From contig JAYSZI010000076.1 in the NCBI GenBank assembly GCA_043738095.1, positions 1 through 64,000 on the forward strand: 64,000 nucleotides of DNA. Reading direction: 5' to 3'. Position numbers and translations under genes: made by a program. The notes below the pieces were generated by a model. That model had not been told where the DNA came from. It made no database searches and saw only the letters and a list, made by a program, of their open reading frames with translations. Shown here piece after piece: positions 8,381-18,805 of this stretch. Source of the DNA: Lysobacter_K sp043738095. GTDB taxonomy: Bacteria; Pseudomonadota; Gammaproteobacteria; Xanthomonadales; Xanthomonadaceae. Position 1 is the stretch's first letter, and each line of letters begins with the position of its first letter.

Positions 8381-10465
8381 TCAGCGCAGCGCGGCGCTGT
8401 CCCAACCCGCGCGCGGCGCAAACCGCTCACCGTAACGCGCCTGCAGTTGCTTGAGGCGCTCAAGCAAAACGTCGGCACCGGTCTCGCGCACGTACTGGAT
8501 CGGACCGCCGCGGAACGGGGCGAAGCCGGTGCCGAAAATCACGCCCGCGTCGAGCAGGTCGGCGTCGCCGACCACGCCGTCGTGCAGGCAGGCCACGGCC
8601 TCGTTGACCAGCGGCAGGATCAGGCGATCCTCGAGGTCGGCCGGCACCTGATACTCCTTAGGCAATTCCGGTTTGACCGCCTTGCCGTGCTCCCACTTGT
8701 ACAGACCCTCGCCGTCCTTCTTGCCCCGTTTGCCCGGGTCGGCTTGGCCCGCGAGCGCTGCCGGCACCGTCAGTCCGAGGAACGGCGCGAGTTCGGCGCT
8801 CACCCCGGCGGCGACATCGAGGCCGACCGTGTCGACCAGTTCGATCGGCCCCATCGGCATGCCGAACTTGACCGCCGCTTTATCGATCGCCGCGCCCGGA
8901 ATGCCCTCGGAGTACGCGGTCACCGCCTCCAGCAGATAAGGGAACAGCACGCGGTTGACCAGAAAGCCCGGCGTCCCCGCCACCGGTACCGGCAATTTGT
9001 CGATCGCCTTGCAGAACGCGGCGAGGCGATGCTCGGTCTCCTGCGCGAGCGCGTCATGGCGGACGATTTCCACCAGCGGCATCAGCGCAACCGGGTTGAA
9101 GTAATGCAGGCCGGCGAAATGCGCCGGGCGCTGGATGTGGTCGCGCAGCTCGTTCAACGGAATCGATGAGGTATTCGTGGTCAACAGTGCGCCGGCTTTC
9201 ATGCGCGGCTCGACTTGCGCGTACAGGTCGCGCTTGGCTTGCGGCTGCTCGATGATCGCCTCGATGATCAAATCGGCTTGCGCGGCGCCATCGCCGCCAA
9301 GGTCGCCCTTGAGGCGTGCGGCGACCGCCGGCCGCTTGGCGTCGTCCTTGACCTTCTTCGCGAACAAGTCCTGCGCGCGGGCAAGCGCTCCGTCGATGAA
9401 GCGTTGCTCGCGATCGGCGAGCGTCACCTCGAAGCCCTTGTAGGCCGACCACGCCGCAATGTCGCCGCCCATCACGCCGGCCCCAACCACGTGCACCCGG
9501 GTGACACCCGGCAGCAGCATGCCGCCGCCATCCTTGCCCCCCTGCGCCTTGAGCCGTTCCTGCAGGAAGAACACCCGGATCAGGTTGCGCGCGGTCGGCG
9601 TCGACGCGAGTTTGACCACCGCCTTGCGTTCCGCCGCGAGCCTGCCCTGGATGCCACCGCCAGTGCGCGCCCAAGTGTTGATAAGCGCATATGGCGCCGG
9701 GTAGTGCTCCCGGCGCGCCTTGCGCGCCACCTGCTTGCCCAGCATCGGTGCGAGCACCTTGCGGGCCGGCATCGTGTTCGTGGCCCAACCAAGGAAACGT
9801 TGCTTGAACGAGCGCTGCACTCCCTTCAGCGCCAACGCCGCAGCCGTTTCCACCAGCGCGGTGGGATCGGCGACCTTATCGACCAAACCAATCGCGCGTG
9901 CGGCTGAAGCCGACAGCGCGCGGCCGGTCAGCATCATGTCGAACGCGGCTGGCGCGCCGACCAAGCGCGGCAATCGCACGCTGCCGCCCCAGCCCGGGAA
10001 GATGCCGAGCTTCACTTCCGGCAGACCGATGCGCGTCGACGCGTCGCTGCTGGCGACGCGATAGCGGCACGCCAACGCGAGCTCAGTGCCGCCGCCCATG
10101 CAGAAACCATGGATCGCAGCGACGGTCGGGATCGGTAATTCGGCCAGGCGCTGGAACACCTGCTGGCCGCGTCGGATCGCGTCGGCGACCACGCCCTTTT
10201 CGTCGAACGTCTGGAACTCCTTGATATCGGCGCCGGCGATGAAACCGCTGGCCTTGGCCGATCGGATCACCAGGCCCTTGGGCGGGTCCATCGCGATCCG
10301 TTCGAGCAGTCCGTCGAGCTCGATCAGCACCTCCTGGGCGAAGGTGTTGACGGGCGTTCCGGCGCGGTCGAACGACAGCACCAGCACCCCATCCTCGCGC
10401 AAAGCGGTCTGCCAGTGCTGGACACGAAGTCCATCGAACGCGGGCAGGCCAGGGAGGTCGGCCAT
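8381..10465 (-). CDS. fadJ: Fatty acid oxidation complex alpha subunit (enoyl-CoA hydratase/3-hydroxyacyl-CoA dehydrogenase)
   Basis: This 694-residue protein joins an enoyl-CoA hydratase domain (about 1-200) to a 3-hydroxyacyl-CoA dehydrogenase (about 310-690), so it catalyses two steps of beta-oxidation. The hydratase part shows the oxyanion-hole segments SGFIAGADIKEF and HGFCMGGGTELALACRYR plus GIFPGWGGSVRLPRL. The dehydrogenase part has the NAD-binding VHVVGAGVMGGDIAAW, TNTSSIPL, and HYFNPVALMPLVEIV with the catalytic His. It needs a thiolase (FadA/FadI) that is not adjacent. The FadB versus FadJ choice is uncertain. It is divergent from rpoE. Confidence 0.88.
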   Translation of the reverse strand: MADLPGLPAFDGLRVQHWQTALREDGVLVLSFDRAGTPVNTFAQEVLIELDGLLERIAMDPPKGLVIRSAKASGFIAGADIKEFQTFDEKGVVADAIRRGQQVFQRLAELPIPTVAAIHGFCMGGGTELALACRYRVASSDASTRIGLPEVKLGIFPGWGGSVRLPRLVGAPAAFDMMLTGRALSASAARAIGLVDKVADPTALVETAAALALKGVQRSFKQRFLGWATNTMPARKVLAPMLGKQVARKARREHYPAPYALINTWARTGGGIQGRLAAERKAVVKLASTPTARNLIRVFFLQERLKAQGGKDGGGMLLPGVTRVHVVGAGVMGGDIAAWSAYKGFEVTLADREQRFIDGALARAQDLFAKKVKDDAKRPAVAARLKGDLGGDGAAQADLIIEAIIEQPQAKRDLYAQVEPRMKAGALLTTNTSSIPLNELRDHIQRPAHFAGLHYFNPVALMPLVEIVRHDALAQETEHRLAAFCKAIDKLPVPVAGTPGFLVNRVLFPYLLEAVTAYSEGIPGAAIDKAAVKFGMPMGPIELVDTVGLDVAAGVSAELAPFLGLTVPAALAGQADPGKRGKKDGEGLYKWEHGKAVKPELPKEYQVPADLEDRLILPLVNEAVACLHDGVVGDADLLDAGVIFGTGFAPFRGGPIQYVRETGADVLLERLKQLQARYGERFAPRAGWDSAALR

Positions 10466-10602
10466 TACGGCACCATCCGTTCAGGTATGGAGGAGGCCGC
10501 TATCATCCGGGCGTTGTTCGGCCGGCGTCAAATCGTACTAGTGATGGGCCATGACGCATGGCGCTTGCGGCATCGGGCCGATGCCCATAATTCTTAGGTG
10601 AT

Positions 10603-10629
10603 GAACTTTCCCCCATCCGGGGTGTCCCA
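10603..10629 (+). promoter_or_regulatory. Candidate sigma-E autoregulatory promoter of rpoE
   Basis: GAACTT at 10603-10608 matches the -35 element of sigma-E promoters. After a 16 base spacer, TCCCA at 10625-10629 resembles the looser -10 element (TCTRA-like). The pair lies 42 bases before the rpoE start. Autoregulation of rpoE is known in related bacteria; the match here is partial. Confidence 0.45.
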
Positions 10630-10670
10630 TTGTTCGGCCAAAGCCGAGCTGACAGGAGTGCCGGCGCGGC

Positions 10671-11291
10671 ATGGCCGAAAACATATCGTCGCAAGACCTG
10701 GAGTTGGACCAGGAGCTGGTCCGGCGTGTCCAGCGTGGCGACAGCACGGCGTTCGATGCGCTGGTACGCAAGTACCAGCATCGGATCATCGGGCTGATCG
10801 GACGCTACATCGCCGACTGGAGCGAATGCCAGGATGTAGCCCAGGAGACGTTCCTGCGCGCGTACCGTGCGTTGGGCAACTTCCGTGGCGATGCGCAGTT
10901 CTATACGTGGTTGCACCGGATCGCCGTGAATACAGCCAAGAACCATCTCGTTGCCCAGAACCGCCGGCCGCCCAGCGACGATATCGACGCCGGCGACGCC
11001 GAGCAGTTCGATACCGGCATCCGCTTGCGCAACAACGACACCCCCGAACATGAGCTGCTGCGGCAGGAAATCGAACAAACCGTGGTGCGGGTGGTCGAAG
11101 CGCTGCCGGAGGAGTTGCGCTCGGCGATCACTTTGCGTGAGGTCGAGGGGCTCAGCTACGACGAGATTGCCGCCCAGATGGGTTGCCCGATTGGCACGGT
11201 GCGCTCGCGCATTTTCCGGGCGCGCGAGGCGATCGATGCCGAGCTTAAACCCTTGCTGGATAACGACGACACCCGGGAGCGCAGTCACTGA
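10671..11291 (+). CDS. rpoE: RNA polymerase sigma-E factor
   Basis: RpoE directs transcription of the envelope stress regulon. The 206-residue protein has region 2 (KYQHRIIGLIGRYIADWSE, QDVAQETFLRAYRALGNF and WLHRIAVNTAKNHL) and region 4 (LPEELRSAITLREVEGLSY followed by DEIAAQMGCPIGTVRSRIFRA). It is followed immediately by its anti-sigma factor: the rpoE stop shares base 11291 with the next start. The rpoE-rseA-mucD order is standard for this bacterial group. Confidence 0.95.
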   Translation: MAENISSQDLELDQELVRRVQRGDSTAFDALVRKYQHRIIGLIGRYIADWSECQDVAQETFLRAYRALGNFRGDAQFYTWLHRIAVNTAKNHLVAQNRRPPSDDIDAGDAEQFDTGIRLRNNDTPEHELLRQEIEQTVVRVVEALPEELRSAITLREVEGLSYDEIAAQMGCPIGTVRSRIFRAREAIDAELKPLLDNDDTRERSH

Positions 11292-12181
11292 TGATGTCCC
11301 AACCCCACACCGATCCCGAGCGGGAAACCCTCAGCGCGCTGTTCGACGGCGAACTGCAGGGCGATGCCGCGCGTTTTGCACTCAAGCGTCTCGGCCATGA
11401 CGCGCAATGGCGACACGCGCTGGGCAACTGGCAGTTGCTCGGCGATGCCTTGCGCGGGCAAGCCAGCGTTGCTGCGCCCTGCGGCTTTGCCGCACGCGTG
11501 GCGGCGGCAGTAGCGGTTGAGCCGGTGCCGGTCGCTGCAGCGGAGCCGGTGTCGACGATGGGATCGAGCGCGCCTGCCGCTTCGCGGTTCCGGCGCAAGT
11601 GGTTCGGTGGCGCGGCATTGGCTGCGTCAGTGGCGATGGTGGCGATGTTCGTAGCGCGACCGTTTTCGCAAGACCCGGCCGTGGCGCCCGGATCGACGAC
11701 GCCAGCGCTCACCGAACTCGCTATTGCACCCAATGCGGCCTCCGCCGAGGGTCCCACTCACGTGAAGCCTGCAGCTGCCAGCGCGCTGCAGTTGAGCGGC
11801 GCGGCGGTAGCCGTCGCCGCGGTGCCGCGCCGTGCCGACGAGCGTCTATCGCGCGGACAAAGCCAGCGCGCTGCCTTGCGGGCGTCGAAGCGACAACAGC
11901 TGCCTACTCCGGCTGTTGCCCGTGCGAGCACGCCAACCGCGATGGCGATTAATGAGGCGGGGCAGGCGTCTGACGTCAATCCCTTCAACCCGGTCCAGAC
12001 CGAGGTCGTGGTGCGACCGTGGCCGCGCGCCGTGCTGCCAGGCGCGCCTGCGGCTGGCGCGTTTACCGCCAGCTACGGCGGCACCGGCAGTTCGCCATCG
12101 TTCTATCCATTCGAACCGCGGTTACCCCACGCTGACGACGCGACGCCGGGCCAAATCAACGCGGACAACCAGCGCCCTTGA
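11291..12181 (+). CDS. rseA: Anti-sigma-E factor RseA
   Basis: RseA holds sigma-E inactive at the inner membrane until it is cleaved by site-1 and site-2 proteases. Its N-terminal domain (about residues 8-60) contains ERETLSALFDGELQG and WRHALGNWQLLGDALRG, the sigma-binding fold of RseA proteins. One transmembrane helix follows (about residues 100-117, FGGAALAASVAMVAMFVA). The periplasmic part is long, Ala/Pro-rich and poorly conserved. ATG 11294 is an equally good start. No rseB or rseC follows; mucD comes directly next. Confidence 0.88.
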   Translation: MMSQPHTDPERETLSALFDGELQGDAARFALKRLGHDAQWRHALGNWQLLGDALRGQASVAAPCGFAARVAAAVAVEPVPVAAAEPVSTMGSSAPAASRFRRKWFGGAALAASVAMVAMFVARPFSQDPAVAPGSTTPALTELAIAPNAASAEGPTHVKPAAASALQLSGAAVAVAAVPRRADERLSRGQSQRAALRASKRQQLPTPAVARASTPTAMAINEAGQASDVNPFNPVQTEVVVRPWPRAVLPGAPAAGAFTASYGGTGSSPSFYPFEPRLPHADDATPGQINADNQRP

Positions 12182-12249
12182 TCACGGCGTGCAGCTGGCC
12201 ACCGGCAGTACAGTCCCATCCCTAGCAATCCACCCTGGAGGCCGATTCC

Positions 12250-13779
12250 ATGAACCGACCATTTCGCGCCATCGCCTTGTGCGGCCTGATCGCCGCCGCC
12301 TTGCCGGTGGCCTGTACCGCCCAGCCGCCCAATGCCGCGGCGTTGCCGGTGCCGTCCACCGCGCCGCCGGCGGTGTCGATGGTGTCCGGGCTGCCCGACT
12401 TCACCAATCTTGTGCAGCAAGTGGGACCGGCCGTGGTCAACGTCAGCGCCGAAATGGCGCCGCGACGCGCGATGCGCGGGCAGCTGCCGGATGAGGCGCA
12501 GATCCCGGAATTCTTCCGGCGCTTCTTCGGTGACGAGATGCCCATGCCGGGTGGCCCCGGTGGCCCGCCGCAGGGCCCCGGCAGGCCGCAGGGGCGCGGC
12601 ACATCACTAGGCACCGGATTCCTGATTTCCGACGACGGTTATGTGCTGACCAATCACCATGTCGTCGATGGCGCCAGCAGCGTCACTGTCAAGCTGTCGG
12701 ACCGTCGCGAATTCAAGGCCACGGTGGTCGGTAGCGATCAGCAATCGGACGTCGCGCTGCTCAAGATCGACGGCAAGGGTCTGCCGGCGTTGCGCACGGG
12801 AAATTCCAATCAGCTCAAGCCCGGGCAGTGGGTGGTCGCGATCGGCTCGCCGTTCGGGCTCGATCATTCGGTCACTGCCGGCATCGTCAGCGCCGTGGGC
12901 CGCAACAATCCGTATGCCGATCAGCGCTATGTGCCGTTCATCCAGACCGATGTCGCGATCAATCGCGGCAATTCCGGGGGGCCGCTGCTCAATACCAAAG
13001 GCGAAGTGGTCGGGATCAATTCGCAGATCTTCTCCAACTCGGGGGGCTACATGGGCGTGAGCTTCGCGATCCCGATCGACGTCGCCATGAACGCAGTGCA
13101 GCAGCTGCGCTCGACCGGCAAGGTCACCCGCGGGCAGTTGGGCGTGGTTGTGCAGCCGATGACGAGCGACGACGCGCGCGCGCTCGGTTTGCCCGATTCC
13201 GATGGCGCGCTGGTCGCCGATGTCGGCGCCGACAGCGCGGCGGCCAAAGCCGGCATCCAGCGTATGGACGTGATCCGCGCGATCAATGGCAAGCCGGTGA
13301 TTGCGTCGAGCGACCTGCCGCCGCTGATCGGGGCGATGGTGCCGGGGTCGCGCGCCAAGGTGACGGTGTTCCGCAACGGCAAGCCGCAGGAGTTGACCGT
13401 GGTGTTGGGCGAACTTGAAGAAGCGTTCGCCGGCGGCGCCAGCACGCAGCCCGGCCCCGGCGCCGAGCCGGCACTGCCTGAGCGCGCGAATGCGCTGGGC
13501 TTGGTCGGTCGGGACATCGCCGCGGGTGACCGCCAGCGCCTTGGGTTGAAGCCGGATGAGGGCGTGCTGCTCGCCGGTGTCAACGGCGACGCCGCACGGG
13601 AAGCGGGTCTGCAACCGGGTGACGTGGTGCTCCAGGTCGGCCGTACTTCGGTCGGGACCACGGCCGCGCTCAATCGTGAACTGGCCAGCGTCAGGCCCGG
13701 CCAGCCGGTGATGCTGCTGGTACGTCGCGGCACCGGCACCCAGTTCATCACGGTGACGGCGGACGCCGCTACCGGCTGA
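12250..13779 (+). CDS. mucD: Periplasmic serine endoprotease DegP/MucD
   Basis: This HtrA-family protease/chaperone degrades misfolded envelope proteins and belongs to the sigma-E regulon. The 509-residue protein has an N-terminal signal ending near VACTAQ, and Cys22 might be lipidated although the lipobox is poor. The trypsin-like triad is His137 (TNHHVV), Asp167 (SDVALLKI) and Ser242 (GNSGGPLL). Two PDZ domains follow (about 285-380 and 410-505). Oddly, a Gly/Pro/Gln-rich segment (about 98-117) separates the N-terminus from the protease domain. A GGAGG ribosome site precedes ATG 12250. Confidence 0.95.
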   Translation: MNRPFRAIALCGLIAAALPVACTAQPPNAAALPVPSTAPPAVSMVSGLPDFTNLVQQVGPAVVNVSAEMAPRRAMRGQLPDEAQIPEFFRRFFGDEMPMPGGPGGPPQGPGRPQGRGTSLGTGFLISDDGYVLTNHHVVDGASSVTVKLSDRREFKATVVGSDQQSDVALLKIDGKGLPALRTGNSNQLKPGQWVVAIGSPFGLDHSVTAGIVSAVGRNNPYADQRYVPFIQTDVAINRGNSGGPLLNTKGEVVGINSQIFSNSGGYMGVSFAIPIDVAMNAVQQLRSTGKVTRGQLGVVVQPMTSDDARALGLPDSDGALVADVGADSAAAKAGIQRMDVIRAINGKPVIASSDLPPLIGAMVPGSRAKVTVFRNGKPQELTVVLGELEEAFAGGASTQPGPGAEPALPERANALGLVGRDIAAGDRQRLGLKPDEGVLLAGVNGDAAREAGLQPGDVVLQVGRTSVGTTAALNRELASVRPGQPVMLLVRRGTGTQFITVTADAATG

Positions 13780-13839
13780 CTGGACGAACCTGCGCGCGCC
13801 CCTCGACCGCGTTCCGCAGGTCGGGGGGCACGTTGCGTA

Positions 13840-13848
13840 TGCGATAAT
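13840..13848 (+). promoter_or_regulatory. Extended -10 element upstream of lepA
   Basis: TGCGATAAT (TG-n plus GATAAT at 13843-13848) lies 43 bases before the lepA start and matches an extended -10 sigma-70 promoter. No good -35 hexamer is seen. It suggests that lepA-lepB has its own housekeeping promoter apart from the sigma-E operon. Confidence 0.45.
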
Positions 13849-13891
13849 CCCGCGTTATTTCATCGATTTAGCGCGAGCCGACGCGTACCGC

Positions 13892-15685
<1,794 letters not shown>

Positions 15686-15750
15686 CACCGCCAAGTCGGA
15701 AGCCACAACGCCGTTGACCCAGGGTCGACGGCAAGGGAGAGGTAACAGGT

Positions 15751-16542
15751 ATGGTTTGGTTTGAAACCGCATTGGTGGTGCTGACGGCATTCACGGGGCT
15801 GGTCTGGCTGCTCGACAAGCTCTATTTCGCCAAGCGCCGCGCTGCTGCTGAAGGCTTGCTCGACGAGGGCAAGGAACCGGTGCTCATCGATTATTCGAAG
15901 GCGTTCTTCCCGGTGCTGCTGGTCGTGCTGGTGTTGCGCAGCTTTATCGCCGAGCCGTTCCGTATCCCGTCCAACTCGATGATGCCGACGCTGTTGACCG
16001 GCGACTTCATCCTGGTTAACAAGTTCGTCTACGGCCTGCGCCTGCCGATCAGCAACAAGAAGTTTATTGCGCTAGGCGAGCCCCGACGCGGGGACGTAGT
16101 GGTGTTCCGCCCGCCGCATCATCCCGACCAGGACTGGATCAAGCGCGTGGTCGGCTTGCCGGGCGATCAGGTCGGCTACCACGACAATCAAGTCACGGTA
16201 AACGGCGAGGTATTGGCCTACGCCCCGCTCGGGCTCTACAACGGCAAGGGCAACGGCGCCGAGATGAGTGGTGCCGATGAATTTCGTGAGGATCTGCCCG
16301 GGCGCTCGCACCGGGTGCTCGAGCGCACCGACTCGCCGTTTCTGGATCAAGGCGAGGGCGATTGGCAGGTGCCGCCGGGTCATTATTTCGTGATGGGCGA
16401 CAACCGCGACAACAGCGAGGACAGCCGGTACTGGGAAACGCACTTCCTGCCTGAGCGAAACCTGCGCGGCAAGGCGTTCCTGATTTGGATGAACATCGAT
16501 GGCGGCATCGATACCTCGCGCATTGGCAGTCGGATCGAGTGA
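15751..16542 (+). CDS. lepB: Signal peptidase I
   Basis: LepB cleaves signal peptides from exported proteins at the outer face of the inner membrane. The 263-residue protein has two N-terminal membrane helices (about 1-22 and 50-66). The catalytic dyad is Ser76 in RIPSNSMMPTLL and Lys131 in DWIKRVVGLPGD. Boxes C to E are present, including GDNRDNSEDSRYW. A GGGAGAGG ribosome site precedes ATG 15751. It lies between lepA and the rnc-era-recO genes, as in other gammaproteobacteria. Confidence 0.96.
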   Translation: MVWFETALVVLTAFTGLVWLLDKLYFAKRRAAAEGLLDEGKEPVLIDYSKAFFPVLLVVLVLRSFIAEPFRIPSNSMMPTLLTGDFILVNKFVYGLRLPISNKKFIALGEPRRGDVVVFRPPHHPDQDWIKRVVGLPGDQVGYHDNQVTVNGEVLAYAPLGLYNGKGNGAEMSGADEFREDLPGRSHRVLERTDSPFLDQGEGDWQVPPGHYFVMGDNRDNSEDSRYWETHFLPERNLRGKAFLIWMNIDGGIDTSRIGSRIE

Positions 16543-16626
16543 TGGGGCGCGCTGCGACCCCCAGCGGTGGTAGTGTTTCCGGGGCGGGGTCCCGCGACCT
16601 GTTTTAGTGACTGGGGGAAGATCGAT

Positions 16627-17007
16627 ATGAAGCGTACGCAGCGTGGCATGACCCTGATCGGGTTCGTTATGGTGTTGGCCGTGGTCGGGGTGTTCATCTA
16701 CATGGGCATGAAGTTGATCCCGATGTATTCCGAGTATTACGCGGTCAAGCAGGCGCTAGCCGGTATGGCAAATGACCCCGGCATCACCCAGAACGCGCCG
16801 GAGAAGATCAAGGACCTGTTCTTCCGTCGAATGAATGTCAGCTACGCCGAGAACATCAAGCCCGCGGATGTCAAGATCGTCCGCAAGGACGAGGGGTATT
16901 TGATGACCGTGGATTACGAAGTGCGTAAGCCGCTGATTTCTAACTTAGATGTGATCGGCAAGTTCCATGCTGAGAAGGATCTGCGACGCGGCGCCGCCGT
17001 TGAGTGA
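16627..17007 (+). CDS. DUF4845 membrane protein, pilin-like N-terminus
   Basis: This 126-residue protein matches the DUF4845 family found between lepB and rnc in many beta- and gammaproteobacteria. It begins with MKRTQRGMTLIGFVMVLAVVGVF, here a type IV prepilin-like leader (RGMTLIGF) and one hydrophobic helix, followed by a soluble domain. ATG 16627 is preceded by GGGGGAAG and is preferred over the in-frame start at 16567. Its function is unknown; because the leader ends RGM rather than G-F-x-x-x-E, pilin processing is doubtful. It overlaps rnc. Confidence 0.82.
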   Translation: MKRTQRGMTLIGFVMVLAVVGVFIYMGMKLIPMYSEYYAVKQALAGMANDPGITQNAPEKIKDLFFRRMNVSYAENIKPADVKIVRKDEGYLMTVDYEVRKPLISNLDVIGKFHAEKDLRRGAAVE

Positions 17008-17674
17008 TCGCATTGGTCACCGCTTCACGCAACCGGGTCTGCTGGCGCAGGCGCTGACTCATCGCAGTGCCGGCGCGCCGCACAACGAGCGCTTGGAATT
17101 TCTCGGCGACGCGCTGGTCAACCTGTTCGTCGCCGAGGCGCTGTACGCACGCTGGCCCAAGGCCGATGAGGGGGCATTGACCCGCGCTCGCGCCGAGCTG
17201 GTCCGCGAATCCGCGCTGGCCCTGATCGCGCGCGAACTGGAACTGGGATCACGGCTGACCTTGGGTCCGGGCGAGATGAAATCCGGTGGCCACCGCCGCG
17301 ATTCGATCCTGGCCGACGCGGTGGAAGCGCTGGTTGCGGCGATCTACCTCGATACGGATTTCAGCACCTGCCGCGCCGCGGTGCTGCCTTGGTTCGAGCC
17401 CGCGATGGCCGCGCTGCCACCGCCGCACAAGGTCAGCAAGGACGCCAAGACACGTCTGCAGGAATGGCTGCAAGGGCGGCACAAGGCCCTGCCGATCTAC
17501 ACCCTGTTATCGGAAACCGGCGAAGAGCACCTCAAGGTGTTTCGTGTGAGCTGCACGCTCGCGCTGCCTGAGATCGTGACCGAAGGCGAGAGCCATTCAC
17601 GTCGCGCGGCCGAGCAACTGGCGGCGGAGGCGGCCATGCAACATCTGGGGAACCTGGACATCGCGACGCCCTAA
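16967..17674 (+). CDS. rnc: Ribonuclease III
   Basis: RNase III cleaves double-stranded RNA, including rRNA precursors. The endonuclease domain carries the signature NERLEFLGDALV and the second acidic motif DAVEALVAAIYLD. A dsRNA-binding domain forms the C-terminus (from DAKTRLQEWLQG to AAEAAMQHL). The start is uncertain. ATG 16967 gives 235 residues and overlaps DUF4845 by 41 bases. In-frame TTG 17000 gives 224 residues (MSDRIGHRF) and overlaps the upstream stop by only 8 bases; it fits the family length of about 226 better. Confidence 0.94.
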   Translation: MLRRICDAAPPLSDRIGHRFTQPGLLAQALTHRSAGAPHNERLEFLGDALVNLFVAEALYARWPKADEGALTRARAELVRESALALIARELELGSRLTLGPGEMKSGGHRRDSILADAVEALVAAIYLDTDFSTCRAAVLPWFEPAMAALPPPHKVSKDAKTRLQEWLQGRHKALPIYTLLSETGEEHLKVFRVSCTLALPEIVTEGESHSRRAAEQLAAEAAMQHLGNLDIATP

Positions 17675-17717
17675 ACTGAGCGGTCCCCATGGGCAGCCTC
17701 GGCGCGCGCGCAGTCGT

Positions 17718-17723
17718 TACAAT
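17718..17723 (+). promoter_or_regulatory. -10 element for a probably leaderless era transcript
   Basis: TACAAT lies six bases before the era ATG, at the distance expected between a -10 hexamer and a transcription start. No Shine-Dalgarno sequence is present. Transcription from it would begin at or next to the start codon. Confidence 0.4.
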
Positions 17724-17729
17724 CACCTG

Positions 17730-18638
17730 ATGAATACCCACGCCTATCGCGCCGGACACGTCGCCGTCCTCGGCCGCCCGAATGTCGGCAAATCGACGCT
17801 GGTCAACGCCCTGGTCGGCGCCAAGGTGAGTATCGTCTCCCCACGGCCGCAGACCACGCGCCACCGCCTGCTCGGCATCGCCACATTCCCCGACGCCCAG
17901 CTGCTGCTGGTCGATACCCCCGGTATCCACCGAGAGCAGGGCAAGTCCACCGCTTCGGCCATGCACCGCTGGATGAACCGCGCCGCCCATGGCGCGCTGG
18001 AAGGCGTCGACGTGGCCGTATTGGTGGTCCGTGCCGGCCAGTGGACCGATGCCGACACATTCGTCTACGAAGCCCTGCGCACGGGCGGCGTGCCGGTGGT
18101 GCTGGTGGTCAACCAGATCGACCGCGTGCGCGACAAGACGGAGTTGCTGCCGTACCTGGCGCATGTCAGCGAGGGCCGGGAGTTCGCCGACGTACACCCT
18201 GTGTCCGCGCTCAAGCGCAAGGGGCTCGAAGCACTGGTGAAAACGGTAACGCAATACCTGCCGGAGCAGCCCGCGCTGTACGGCGAGGACGAGATCACCG
18301 ACAAGAGCCAGCGTTTCCTCGCCGGGGAGATGGTGCGCGAGCAGCTGATGCGCCAGCTCGGCGAGGAGCTGCCGTATGCCACCACCGTCGAGATCGAAAG
18401 TTTTTCCGTCGATGGCAGCATGTTGCGCATAGGTGCAGTGATCTGGGTCGAACGCGATGGCCAGAAAGCGATCGTGATCGGCAAGGGTGGCGAGCGCCTG
18501 CGCGAGATCGGTTCGAAGGCGCGCCTGCAGATGGAGCGTCTTTTCGGCGCCAAGGTATTTCTCGAAACCTGGGTGCGCGTGCGCGAGGGCTGGTCCGACG
18601 ATGAGGCGGCGTTGCGGGCATTCGGATATCACGACTAG
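17730..18638 (+). CDS. era: GTPase Era
   Basis: Era is an essential GTPase that binds the 3' end of 16S rRNA during 30S assembly. The 302-residue protein shows G1 GRPNVGKST (15-23), G3 DTPGIH and G4 NQIDRV, plus a KH RNA-binding domain with VIGKGGERLREIGSKAR near residue 250. It follows rnc, the usual order. The stop codon touches the left end of a 158 bp palindromic element that separates it from recO. Confidence 0.97.
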   Translation: MNTHAYRAGHVAVLGRPNVGKSTLVNALVGAKVSIVSPRPQTTRHRLLGIATFPDAQLLLVDTPGIHREQGKSTASAMHRWMNRAAHGALEGVDVAVLVVRAGQWTDADTFVYEALRTGGVPVVLVVNQIDRVRDKTELLPYLAHVSEGREFADVHPVSALKRKGLEALVKTVTQYLPEQPALYGEDEITDKSQRFLAGEMVREQLMRQLGEELPYATTVEIESFSVDGSMLRIGAVIWVERDGQKAIVIGKGGERLREIGSKARLQMERLFGAKVFLETWVRVREGWSDDEAALRAFGYHD

Positions 18639-18795
18639 AAGCGGGGAGTGAGCAGCGGGAAAGGGGAATACGGAATGCAAGCGTTCAAGCCGCGGGTTGT
18701 TAATCGTTCCTTGCCATTTTCTGGAGCAACCAGCCTGTCGGCTGGTCTCGTACCGCCCATTCCCTATTCCCCCTTTCCGCTTTTAATTCCCGCTT
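18638..18795. repeat. Intergenic palindromic element with ~38 bp imperfect inverted ends
   Basis: The left arm (18638-18676) and the right arm (18758-18795) are imperfect reverse complements along nearly their whole length; the shared core reads CATTCC(G/C)TATTCCCC. Between them lies a perfect 6 bp hairpin, CCAGCC-TGTC-GGCTGG, at 18730-18745. The element fills almost exactly the gap between era and recO. It has no coding capacity and looks like a miniature inverted-repeat element or a family-specific intergenic repeat. Confidence 0.75.
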
Positions 18796-18805
18796 AGCTC
18801 TTGGC

